Assembly (NCBI GenBank): GCA_023213395.1
Contig: CM041465.1
Coordinates: 93,255,741 to 93,319,740 of the forward strand
Direction of reading: 5' to 3'
Length of the DNA: 64,000 nucleotides
Origin: Cycas panzhihuaensis
Lineage: Eukaryota > Cycadophyta
The notes under the pieces were generated by a model that was not told where the DNA came from, did no database searches, and saw only the letters and a program-made list of their open reading frames with translations. Of the stretch, positions 12,480 to 23,401 are shown piece by piece (positions within the stretch are counted from its first letter, which is position 1; every line of letters begins with the position of its first letter). The position numbers were made by a program, and so were the translations under genes.

Positions 12480-13510
12480 TCAAGTCCCTAGGACTATTGT
12501 AACCCCTTCTTATACCAAATCAATGATGGGAAGAAATTTCCATAGACTTCATCGTGGGTTTGCCCAAGTTAGAAGGAAAATATACTATACTTTTGGTTGT
12601 TGATAGGCTAACTAAATATTCTCATTTTTGTGGCATCGAAAATATATATAAGGCAAATCAAATTATTAAGAAATTTTTAAAGGATATATATAGTTTATAT
12701 TGCATGCATAAAAGTATAGCAACTGATCAGGACCCTAAGTTCATTAGTAACTTCTAGATAGAACTCTTACATGTACTCGATACCAAACTAATAATAAGCT
12801 CATCCTACCATCCACAAATAGATGGTCAAACTGAGGTGATCAATAAGTGTCTTAAAGTATACCTTCATTACTATGCTTTAAATAAGTTGGGCTAATGGTG
12901 TCATTGGCTTCCCTTAGTAGAATGATTTATATAAACAAGAATGACTTTGTTCCAAGCATCGTATGGCTATGAATCACTCACACTTAAGAATTATGCCATA
13001 ATTAGTTTTAAGGTTCAAGCAGTTAAGGACCACATCCACTAAACAATAAAGATTCTCAATCTAATTAAGGAAAATATGAACCTTACATAGAATTAAATGA
13101 AACAATAGGCAAATAAAGGGTGAAGTGAATAAGAATTTTAACTAGGTGATTGGGTATACTTATGGTTACAACTGTATAAGCAAGCATCTCTCAAAAAGGA
13201 TGGGAAATATAAATTACAACCCTAATTTTATAAACCTTATAAAATTCTTAAGACGATTGGTGAAGTTACATATGATTTAGACTCACCGCCATCATTTAGG
13301 ATCCATAATGTCTTTTATATTTCATGTCTTAATAGGTTAATTAAGCAAAAGGTATAAGTTTAAATATAATTATCTATCTTAAATGAGGAGGGACAACTTC
13401 AACTTATTCTAGAATGTATCATTATTGGAAGAATCCAACATCTACAATCTAGGTAAATCATTGAGTATCTCATCAAATAGAAACAACTTCCATAAGAAGA
13501 TGCAACCTAG
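12480..13510 (+). pseudogene. chromo-1 integrase with C-terminal chromodomain
   Basis: Catalytic core: ISIDFIVGLPKLEGKYTILL with first Asp, VVDRLTKYSHF, IATDQDPKF with second Asp, SSYHPQIDGQTEVINK with Glu 35 residues later, so the DD35E set is intact although stops occur around it. The longest open part is 12554-12757. C-terminal LGDWVYLWLQ and SFRIHNVFYISCL follow. A chromodomain, which targets integration to marked chromatin, is readable at about 13405-13510 (ILECIIIGRIQHLQSR, EYLIK, EDAT) with Trp codons turned to stops. This marks the element as a chromovirus. Confidence 0.9.
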
Positions 13511-13517
13511 GGGGACT
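13508..13517 (+). other. Polypurine tract of chromo-1
   Basis: TAGGGGGACT overlapping the end of the chromodomain frame, directly before the LTR start TGTTAGGG. Confidence 0.7.
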
Positions 13518-13829
13518 TGTTAGGGTTCCAACCCCTAACTTAATTTCTCTTATATCTTCTACTTCTTCTCTCTCTTATCTTTTCTTATATCTTCTAGTTC
13601 TTCTTTTTTCTTAATATTTCACATGCATAAGTAGGAGGTTATGTAGTGGTTATAAAGCCCCATATATATTTATGTAATCCTTAGAGTGAAATATTTTAAA
13701 TATCATTAGTATTGTATGTAATTAAGAGGTTGCCCCCTTAAAGGGTATTACAATATAAGTACTTTCTTTTGGTGTTATTTGGGCACTATGATGGTGTGTT
13801 ATTGTCATTGAAGGAGTGGTATCCAACCA
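13518..13829 (+). repeat. 3' LTR of chromo-1 (312 bp)
   Basis: TGTTAGGGTTCCAACCCC at the start and ATCCAACCA at the end. It aligns along its length with the LTR at 25954-26309: shared TCTTATATCTTCTACTTCTT, CATGCATAAGTAGGAGGTT, ATATATATTTATGTAAT, AAAGGGTATTACAATATAAG and GGAGTGGTATC blocks. This shows that both belong to one chromovirus family. Confidence 0.85.
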
Positions 13830-16198
13830 AAAAGGTTGAAAAAACTACTATTTATGAGGATCCTCATCACACCATTTCTTTGCTTATTTTAAGTTGGTAT
13901 TTCAGCTTTTATCTACAAGTTTTTTCATCAATTTACCATAGACTATATCAGATACTAAGCTATGTAGGTGGAGGAGCTTCCTTAAAATATATGTGTAGGT
14001 TGGAGAATGCTTAGAGCAATTAGAGGAATCCCCCCTTTCATTTATTAATTCTTCTTCTCAAAATGAAAAAGAGCCGATTGCATAGCCATTACATTACTAA
14101 AATTTCCCCAGATAGCTACAAAGGCTAGTGACTTAAAGTAGTTTTAAAATTAGTTTCTAAAATATTTAATTCCAATCATAATTTTTTTCTATCACAGGCA
14201 TATCCAACAAGCAAAAATATTATCATAATTTTCCTAGAAATTAGTTATATATGCATGTTTACCTAATCTTATTTTGAAAGTGTTGGTGATTCAAAAAATT
14301 ATAGATAAAAATTACTTGAAAAGTAGGGTAAGATTAGATATTTAGAACATTATTCTAAGTAATTCTCAAACCCTTCCTTTCATAGATTTAATTTCAAAAA
14401 TAAAAAATACTTTAAAATGTTATTCTATTTCGTAGCTTTTTTTTTTTTTTAAGAAGGTCAAGAAAAGAGTTTTCTGCTTATTGTATATCCATTGTTGCTT
14501 GTCCATCTCTTGCCTCACATGTAGGGTTTCATTTAAAACAAAAAGCTTTATTAAAAGAAATAAAAAAGAATGTTTGAAAATAAGCTTTCTCTTTAATATA
14601 TTATACTTGCATTTTGATAGGTATCTTTTTGAAGGCCTAATGAGAAAGAGTTTTGTATTTGTTATGAGCCATCGAATCTATGGGGCTACATTTTTATTTA
14701 TTAGTTTAGATTGTTTATTTCTTATATGTAACTAAAATTGCATAATTAGTTACATTTAAATAATTTATTATATTCTTCTCTTAGTCTCTTACAGGTTTTA
14801 AAGTCTTCTTTCTAATGAAAAAGGGGGATAGTCCTTTTTCTACTTGGGTTTCATTATTAGATGAGAGGGATTATCTTATGCCTTTAGGTATTAAGTCTTT
14901 GATCTATATTCCAAATAGGCCATTGAAAGGTACTTATCTCTACCCGATGCTCACATGAGTGGTGTTGATAGTCAAGTGAGTTTTATTTGTCCTATTGAAA
15001 GTGTTGACCTCTTTCTATATTATCTTCTTTGAACTTGAGGTTTATTGGAATTATATGTAGGCATCGTTGAGTTACCTTACACTTGTGTGATCACCATCAT
15101 CGATAGAATAGTTCCAACTAAATTATCTATGAGTAGATCTATCCTATTGTCTTGATTCCTTAAGACCTCTCATTTGAGGTAGTCCTTTCCTTGGTTCTTT
15201 TAGATTAAGCTCATCAAGTTAGGTTTATTTTAGAGTCAGGGTTAAGTTAGATTAATTTTCTTGGGTGGGTATAGTTGTATAGGATAAGCATGTAATTATA
15301 TAGGAGTTTTTATCCACTTGTACTCGATCAACTTCCTTATAATGTAAGCATTATTTTTATGTTATTTTGACCTTTTGAGGGAATTGTCTATCTTGTTTGG
15401 TTGATATTATCTCGAGCTTTATAGTTGATTTTAGTTCACCTTCTTATTTGATGAACAAGTTGCCTCATTTGCTTACTTATATTACATATTTTAGTTGTTA
15501 TTTAGTTTTGTTTATTAATTTAGTCTCTCTTTATTTTCTTTTTTCTCTAGCACATAGAACACACATGCACATTGCCTTTAGATTAGTCTAGCAACCACAT
15601 TGGAGATCATCTCTACACTTGTATATAAGAGGCATATGAGCATCCCTCCCTACTTTGATCCTTATTTTCCCTTAGAGTCTATTATAGGGTTATGTTTATC
15701 TATCCTCTTCTCCTTCTTGCCTACATTCAATAGCAACCATACTAAGGACTTGCCAGTAGGATGTTAGTTTTGTATTACATTACTAGTTCCTCTTCTTTTC
15801 CTTATTTGAGCCCTTCAAGATAAGGTGAGACTCTATTTAGTTCATAGCTCATCTTTGTGAGGATCCCTCATACTTGTCTTATAACTTTAGGTTTTAAGTT
15901 ACCACAAGTTTAGACCTTCTTTATTTTTCACTTTTGCCTCTTGTATATGATGATTTTCTCATTGTCTTAGAGGCCTTCCTTTATCTAACTCTAATATTTC
16001 ATATCTATCTAGTCCTTCACTTGTTGATCACTCCTTAATAATAAGCCAAATCCTACTTGAGTAGTTTATAGACCCTCTTTAGGCCTAACCCCTATGCTAA
16101 TCATAAAAGCTCTACTAAACTCAAGATCTATACTAAACCCAAGATGTATACCAAGCCTACACATAGGATTAGTCTCAAGCAACTAATCCTTATAGGTA
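13830..16198 (+). other. AT-rich block; expected position of the Tat-1 5' LTR
   Basis: No coding similarity found; the short open frames here look random. It spans 2.37 kb between the chromo-1 LTR and a Tat-like primer-binding site at 16200, close to the 2.57-kb LTR length of Tat-2. I could not align it by eye with the Tat-2 LTRs, so calling it an LTR rests on position and size only. It contains a T-run near 14440 and a TATA box at 15622. Confidence 0.35.
15622..15629 (+). promoter_or_regulatory. Possible TATA box upstream of Tat-1
   Basis: TATATAAG in the context CTTGTATATAAGAGGC, 570 bp before the primer-binding site; plausible LTR core promoter if the preceding block is the Tat-1 LTR. Confidence 0.35.
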
Positions 16199-16199
16199 A

Positions 16200-16222
16200 T
16201 AGCGACCTTATTAAGAAATATA
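16200..16222 (+). other. Degenerate primer-binding site of Tat-1
   Basis: TAGCGACCTTATTAAGAA matches the Tat-2 site (TGGCGACCATATTGGGGA) at most positions; most of the mismatches are G-to-A changes. It precedes the gag remnant by about 250 bp. Confidence 0.5.
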
Positions 16223-16379
16223 CCTTATTATGATATAAGTCTCCCACTTATATCATTAAAGATACCTAACTCTATGACCTTTCTTAAACCCTTGAGTTAG
16301 TGGCTTAACTCTTTGCTTATGACCAAACCCAAGAGAGTGAGTAGGTTCTTGACCTACTTCAAGTCTAAACCATTCTATT

Positions 16380-18045
16380 TGATATTATAGCTAGCTTTAA
16401 ATCATAGTTTAAAGTGGTTGTAGCAATAAATCTTACTCTACCCCAGGCTTAATGTTTATTTGGGACTACCCCTATATTTGTCCCATCTATTTTCCTACCA
16501 TAACATCAAGTAGCCTCATAATAGTAGGTCGATTTGCAATCAATAGCATCATGTACCCCTCCTCCTATCCAACCCCCATCGATGGTCACCATATCTATGG
16601 GTCTTGCTTTGATAATAATGCCCTAGATTACTGAGCTAATTCCCTAACCTATTTAACCCATCCCACTCATTATCCTACTTGTCCCACTAATAAGTAGGCT
16701 TCACACCTCTATTCCATAACTAATTATTATATGGACTACCCTTATATCCCTAGTTCTTTGTCACCTTCATCTAATACGATTATTAGGGATGCCTCACCTC
16801 CCTCCATGTCTTGTCCATTCTATCTAACCCATCCTATAAATTAGCAAGCCCACCTTCATCCCACCTAGGTACATCACCAAAAAGTAGGGATATAGTGGGC
16901 CTCATCCTCAACCTACCTTTAGAGTTGATTCACTCCACCGTATAAGGTTGACCTCTTAATTAGAGGTGCATATGTATAAAATCAAGTTCTACATCCTCCA
17001 TCTCATCCTTTGCCATTTTGCCAAATTATACTTATAGGTGCTCAACCATATATACCATCCTCCCAAGATATAGATCCCAAATTCATGTTCATTTACTAAG
17101 GTCCATCCAGTGTTATCAAACTTGACCTAGGCCTATATCTATCTTATTTCATATAACTATTCCTTAGGCAGCAACTATATAGGTTGGTGTTCCTTATCAA
17201 TCCCTCTCCTATGATAACCCAACTTATGGAGGGCCTTCTTTATATATACACAACCTCTATGACTAAGTGACAACTACTTATTAAGTTGGAGCCATCCTTT
17301 AAACCATTATACCATACCAAGCCTATTAATAAGGGTATACACCTTATGTGAGGACCCAAACACTACTAATTTATCCATCCTAACTAATCTTTCCACTATT
17401 TAATCCTCTAGCTCATCCTAAGCTATGCCCCTTCATTGATTATAGGACTAGCCCACTCTCCCTTAAGGCCCTTAAAACTAATTTGTCACCTCACCCCCTA
17501 AAAGAACCCAAGTTTGAAGAAACTTCATCTAAAGGCCCTAGAGATCATGTTAAGGCTTTTGTTTTGGTATATATTTATTATTGGTCATACATACATATCC
17601 TAATGAAGCTCTTTCTTAAGTCCCTCTAAGGTGACACCTTAAGTGGTTTTACCATTTATTGTACCACTCCATCCATTGCTTTTAGAAATTGATAAGCACC
17701 TTTATAAACTACCTTGATGTGTCATTCCATTTTGAGAGTAGGGATAAAGCCTTACTCTTTGTTAAACAAGGTCACAATAAGCTCAAATGAGAATTCATAT
17801 GTCATTTCCATGATTTGCTCCACTCACGTAAGACTACTCTACCTAAAGACTTAAAATGGGATATCTTTGTTAATGCTATCTATCCTAAAGTTCATGAAAA
17901 AGTGCTTAAGATGGGTGCAACTACATGTGACTTAGTAATTACCAAGTGTTTTACTCTAGAATCTGGTAAGATCCAAGCAAGTCTAAAGAAGTTCAACAAA
18001 ACCCCCTCTCAATGAGAGGCACTGCCTCTACAATAGGACCAAATG
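16380..18045 (+). pseudogene. Tat-1 gag
   Basis: Plus-strand relative of the Tat-2 gag. Shared blocks: CPFIDYRTSPLSLKALKTNL (from about 17426) against the Tat-2 CPFMDYRSTPLSIEVLRTNL, then HILMKLFLKSL, and at 17815-18015 an open 66-codon stretch with LPKDLKWDIFVNAIYPKVHE and KMGATTCDLVITK. The N-terminal half (16380-17400) is Pro/Tyr-rich like the Tat-2 gag N-terminus but is heavily frameshifted. The gag would form the particle shell. No C-terminal zinc knuckle is readable. Confidence 0.85.
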
Positions 18046-19543
18046 CTCTAATCATAGACTTTAAGGCCTCCTATTAGAAATGTTGATAGGACCATGGACT
18101 CCCTGACCTTTGCACTTCATTCTTTCAACTAAGTACTAAATGATTTAATGTTGCAACCATTCTAAAGCTAAAATAATCCACTTTTTCCCTTACATGGGTA
18201 TAGGTTGATTTACCAAGTGACCCAAGCCACTTTCTAAACTAGAGATAGAACTCCTACCCCTCCTTAGGATAAAAAGAATCTATACCCCCCTCTCTTGAAA
18301 GGAGGTGGTGTTTGATAAGTAAACCTTATACCCATGATGATGCAAATTGCTAGACCCAATATTCTAAGTAGGTGCTAGCATAAGATCCTCCTCCTCAAAC
18401 TACATCCAAACCTAACCTTGAGTATCCAGTCCATGAGGACCCCTTCCTAAATAATAAAGATTTAAAACCTCAAACCTAATAATAAATATAGCAAGAAAGG
18501 GGATGACCCTAGCCTCAAAGAAGGCTACCACCTAACCCTTCTTTGAACTAACCAAGGCTCAACCTTAGACTTAGCTAAATAACTCTTCCTCCAAAGAGTA
18601 AGAGTCTATTAAAGTTACCTAACATTATAATACCAAGGGCAAGAGAGTCATCTAAATGCTTGACATAACTCAAGTATTCACCATGACTCATGCTCAAGTT
18701 GCCAAGGAAGTTGAAGAAGCTTCTACTTCTCAACAACTATCTATTAAGCCCAACCAACTTAGATCCATATCCTTCCCAAGATAATCCCTATATGCCCTTG
18801 TTGATATGACTTTATAAGGGAACTCCCTCCACCCATGGGAAAGGGAAATTGTTCTTTATTATTGAGGAACTCCATATAGTTTCTATAGTTATGTCCATGA
18901 TGAATGTCCTATAAAGCTACCCTAACCAACAAAATCTACTTCTAGAAGTCCTAAGGCATAAGGAAGTCCCCATATACATAGTTAACCCCATGCCAATTAA
19001 CTAACCTCTCATCATATATGATCCTAAGGATATGTTACTCCCTAAAAAGCATGAGCACCTTTGGTAGTATCCTTTCACTATAATCATCAAAACCTTAGAG
19101 TTTGCCCTTAAGAGAACAGTGGTAGATAATAAATCTTTTGTTAATGCCATGCCCACTAAGATGCTTAAAGCACTTAGCATTAAGGCCCTCAAACCTATTC
19201 TATGGAAGTACTAAGGGTATGATAAGAATAAGAAAGAACCCTTAGTGTAGTCACCCTTACTCTTATCCTCAAGGATAAAACCATCCTCATTGACATTGTA
19301 ATCATTAATATTAATATGGATTATAACCTCCTTTTGGAATTACAATGGTTGGATCATATGTGGGTAGTCTACTTTTCTTTATGGGGCCACCTAAAGTTTG
19401 TCTATAATGGAAGAGTATACATTATCGCATGTGAACCACTACCCTTTTGTTCATCCAAACTCATCATTCAAGCCATCTTTGATATAGAGGATAAGGAGAC
19501 ATTTGAACAAGACCCCTCCCTTAAGGCTCTTTTCAAATATTAG
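18046..19543 (+). pseudogene. Tat-1 gag-pol linker and protease
   Basis: The linker contains GKRVI, MLDITQVFTMTHAQVAKE and EEASTSQ, matching the Tat-2 segment GKKVIQMLETTPLYALTQSQ. Aspartic protease follows: VVDNKSFVNAMP with the catalytic Asp codon at 19125-19127 and Asn-Lys in place of the usual Ser/Thr-Gly. Its C-terminal half is open at 19316-19543 (MDYNLLLELQWLDHMW, WGHLKFVYNGRV), equal to the Tat-2 block DYTLLLG, PWLDQMG, WGQLKFVHN. Stops separate the two halves. It would process Gag-Pol. Confidence 0.8.
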
Positions 19544-19555
19544 GGCCTATAGTTC

Positions 19556-20779
19556 AATGAAGATCCTCCCTTTTTTAGACCAAATATGATTTATTTCACC
19601 CTAATTAGTGTGGGTAGTAATGGACACTTAGTTGTACTTTGTGATCCTAAAACTAATCATGATGATCAAGTGCCTCTTGCACCTTTAGAGACAGTGATTT
19701 CTCTAACCTAAGGAGATTCATCCTATGCAAATATCCCTCTACCATTTGGTCCTTCTTTAAGTACCTCTTCTTCACCCAAGCTCCAACATGACCCTCTAGA
19801 TGACTGTAGAATTATAACTTTATCCCATTTATCTTATAGGGTATCCCCTTTATAGTGAGCTTGGATTACTCACCATGCTCATAAACTCATCCACAACCAT
19901 CACCTAAACTATTCCTAAGAAAGTGATAAGCCACAATTTATAGATCCACCCTCTTCTCAGCCTACCATCTTATCAACCTATCATGTAGAGGTTCCTTGGC
20001 TCATTGCCTATTTTAATGATATGTTTAGGATCTTTGAGAACTCCCTAAGTGAGAGAAATTCCCCCATAATTAATGAAGACCTTACCTCTCCCCCATCATG
20101 AACCATCAACATGGTTCACCATGTTTGAGATATTCTTAATCTAGTTATTATTCAACTCAATCCAAATTAAGTTCTCTTAATCTATGATTCAAACCCAAAA
20201 TCTAATTCTACCTTCTCACATGATGAGTTCATCATCTATGACTCCCTCCTATCTCCTTATTTTGATGAACTAATAGGCCCTTTTATGTTAGATCTAGAAC
20301 CAGAAACATACTTGCCTTTCCTTCCTATAGACCATCTCTCTATAGAATTAGAGTGTATATGCCATGGGTACTAACACTTGAGTTTCTTGAAGGAACCCGC
20401 CAGCTTCTTTGAGTGACCATTTGATCAATGTATGAACCCCCCTATCAAAAGCTCAAAGCCACCCACGTAAGCCAAAGTCATTAAAAGCATTAATTACTTC
20501 AAGAATGATGAAGCACTATTGGAACACCTTATAGGAGAATCCCCTAGCCTTCCTCTCAATTACCACAAGTTAAGGTTTTAGAAGTGTCTTTCCATGTGTT
20601 CCCTTTTAGTTGAGTCTACTCTAACTCAACATCCCTTGAACCCATATATTAACCAATCCCCTCTTCATTTTGAGGAGGGAAATATTCTCCTTATAAAAGA
20701 AAACATTTATTCCACCTTAGCCATTAGCAAAGTTATAAAGGTTGGAGTAGAATACTCTCTTGAAGATGTGATTTAATAT
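19556..20779 (+). pseudogene. Tat-1 protease-RT linker
   Basis: Long spacer between protease and RT, shared with Tat-2: ISVGSNGHLVVLCD against the Tat-2 GVGSYGYLTMFDGD, and the open segment 20594-20776 with PLHFEEGN and ISKVIKVGVEYSLEDVI against Tat-2 PLHFEEGN and KIIKVGAECTPDEV. No enzymatic domain recognised. Such long linkers are typical of the Tat/Ogre group. Confidence 0.75.
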
Positions 20780-22080
20780 ACAAAGCTCTTTTAAAAGTTC
20801 CAATATGTCTTTACATAGGACTACATAGACATGAAAGGTATCGGCCCTGAGATCGTGACCCAGAACCTCACTACAATCCTTGGAGCTAAGCCTATTATGT
20901 AAAAATAATTCCCTATCCATCCCAAGCTTTAAACTATCATTAAGATGGAGATTAAAATACTCCATAATATAGTCATTATTACCTTAATTGACTACCCTTG
21001 ATAGGTATCTAATATCATCCTAGTTACAAAAAAGAATGGGGCTATTCATATTTGTATAGACTTTAGGACATAAATAATACATTCCTTAAGGATAACTTTC
21101 CTCTCCCATCCATAGAGCAAATTATTAATAGGATGATAAGATTTAAGGTTATTTCCTTAATGGATCAATTTTTAGGATATAATCAAATTTAGATTTCACT
21201 TAAAGACCACCATAAAGCAGCTTTCACCATGCCCTAGGGTACCTTTGCCTACAAGTCCATTCTCTTTAACTTAAAAAATGCTGGTGTAACCTACCAATAA
21301 GACATTTGGTTTGTTTTTTATGGCCCCATTAATAAGATTTTTAAGGTATTCATGGATGACCTATTGGATCTATTACAAAACAAGAAGGACCACCCAACTG
21401 ACCTCAGAAAATTCTTATTAAGATGTAGGAAATATAATGTTAGCCTTAATCCACATAAATGTGTATTTGTGGTCATGGTAGGGCAGCTATAAGGCTTTCC
21501 CATTTCTCTAAAAGGGATCCAAGTTGACCTTGATAAAGTAAGAACAATATTCGAAATACCCTCACCCTAAACCTAATAAAAAATTAAATCCTTCCTAGGG
21601 CAATTGGTTTTTTTACTTTGTTTGTTGGTGAATTTCACCATGCATGCCAAGCCTTTAACAATTCTCCTTAATAAGGAGAATCCTTTTGTTTAGACACTGA
21701 TATGTCAGGATACCTTTCAAGAGCTTAAATAAGGCATTATTTTAGACCCCATCTTAGCTCCTCCATGGTTTGATTGCCCATTTATCTTATATACATAATC
21801 CACAAATGAGTCAATTGGGACTATGCTAGCCCAAGAGTTTGACCTTAAAATTAAGCATGTTGTTTATTTCATTAGTTGCACCTTGATCGCTACTAAAATT
21901 AATCATACTAAAAAGAAGTGTCTTGTCCTTATGTTTTTTGTTAAAAAATTGAGGCATCAACTCTTAGGCAACACGACCAATATCACTATTCAAATAAATC
22001 CCTTGCATGTCTTAAAGACTAAATCTAACCTAATTGAAAGATTGAAATTTTGGGTTGTTCTTCTATAAGATTACAACTTT
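20780..22080 (+). pseudogene. Tat-1 reverse transcriptase and RNase H
   Basis: RT is readable from about 20960 (VTKKNGAIHICIDF) to FKVFMDDLLDLL, where the catalytic FMDD is intact (21349-21360), then CRKYNVSLNPHKCVFVV. RNase H covers about 21690-22070 (LAQEFDLKIKHVVYFISCTL, KKKCLVL, NPLHVLKTKSNLIERL). Frameshifts and stops are dense, but the RT active-site codons have survived. It is homologous in order and sequence to the Tat-2 pol. Confidence 0.87.
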
Positions 22081-23395
22081 TAAATCATTAATAGGAAGTC
22101 CAAAAGGAGGATGGTTATGATAGAGCAACTTGTTGATGCACCCCTCCCAAATCCCACAAATGTACTTATTAATGATTCATTATCAAATGAAGTTATTTTA
22201 GCTTTGGAATGAATTAAGAGCTAAGGGTTAATTGATGACAAGTGGTATGGTGACATTATTCACTATATCACCTCCTAAACCTACCTTAAGAATGTGAGTG
22301 GCAAGGTTGAACAACATATAAGAGCCATAACCCACCAATATTTCCTTATTCAGAATGTACTATATAAGTGATTATTTGAGGAAGTGCTCCTCAAATGCAT
22401 CAATCCTAAAGAAATGATCTAATTCCTCTATAATTATCATGATGGTATCTATGGAGGGTGCTTTGGAAGGTAGTCTGTGGCCTAGAAGACCCTACAAATG
22501 GGCTTCTTCTAGTCTATATTATTTAAAGATGCCCATGCATCTTTCTAAAGGTGTAGGAAGTGCCATGAACACTCTAATATAGTGCATTGACCTTTAGGAG
22601 CTCTCTATATAATCATGTCACCTTGGCTTTTCATGCAATAGGGCTTAGATTTGATTGGGGCTATCATGCCCTTATCATCATCACAATTGATTTTGATAAT
22701 AATAAAATATTTTATAAAATAGGCTAAATCCATACCTCTTTCATCAATAATAGGTAAAATAATCCCCATATTTCTATTCTAATTAATAATTTACTACTTT
22801 GGGGTTCTTTACATACTAATCATAGATAACAAAATCCCATTTTGCAATAAAAAATTTAATGAGTTATGCAAAAAGTTTTATATTAACCATGAGATCTTAT
22901 TGCCTTATTACCCTAAGGCAAGTGGGTAAATCGAGGCATTTAATAAAATCCTAATATTGATCCTTAAAAAGGTCGTGTCCAAATCTCAACAAGATTAGCA
23001 TCAATAATTTTATCCTACTTAATGGGTTTATTATACTTCCATTTAGATTACTATAGGTTTGATGCCCTTTTTGCTTGTTTATGGGTCAAAAGTAGTCCTT
23101 TCACTTGAGATAGAAATTCTATCCCCAAGGGAATCAATAAAAGATTTTATTGATGAAGAATCACATTGTAAAATATGCCTACTTAATTTAGAAGCTCTAG
23201 ATGAGAAATGACTTGTTGTGTATTAAATAATTTGGCTTCTAAAACTAAAGCTCAATGAGCCCATGATAAACATCTATGGAATCAATAATTTACCCCAAGA
23301 TACAAAGTCTTGAAACTTAAATATTTGTATGATCACCTCCAAAAGTTTACCCATAAATGATTTGATCCTTTTATCAATTTATAAAATCTTTCAAA
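22081..23395 (+). pseudogene. Tat-1 integrase, 3' truncated
   Basis: Zinc-binding region around 22430-22580 (YHDGIYGGCFG, CRKCHEH). Core: GLDLIGAIMPLSSSQ with first Asp, LIIDNKIPFCNK with second Asp, ASG then IEAFNK with Glu. The C-terminal part YKVLKLKYLYDHLQKF matches the Tat-2 HALKLEYLYDCLTKF. The match stops at about 23395 inside FDPFINL-NLSNR, and the next bases encode the start of a chromovirus RT. So the final ~20 residues and everything downstream (accessory region, 3' LTR) are missing. Confidence 0.87.
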
Positions 23396-23401
23396 TAGAG
23401 C

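Noticed and set aside
13769-14014. 81-codon plus-strand frame
   Set aside because: It starts inside the chromo-1 LTR and runs into non-coding sequence; no similarity recognised.
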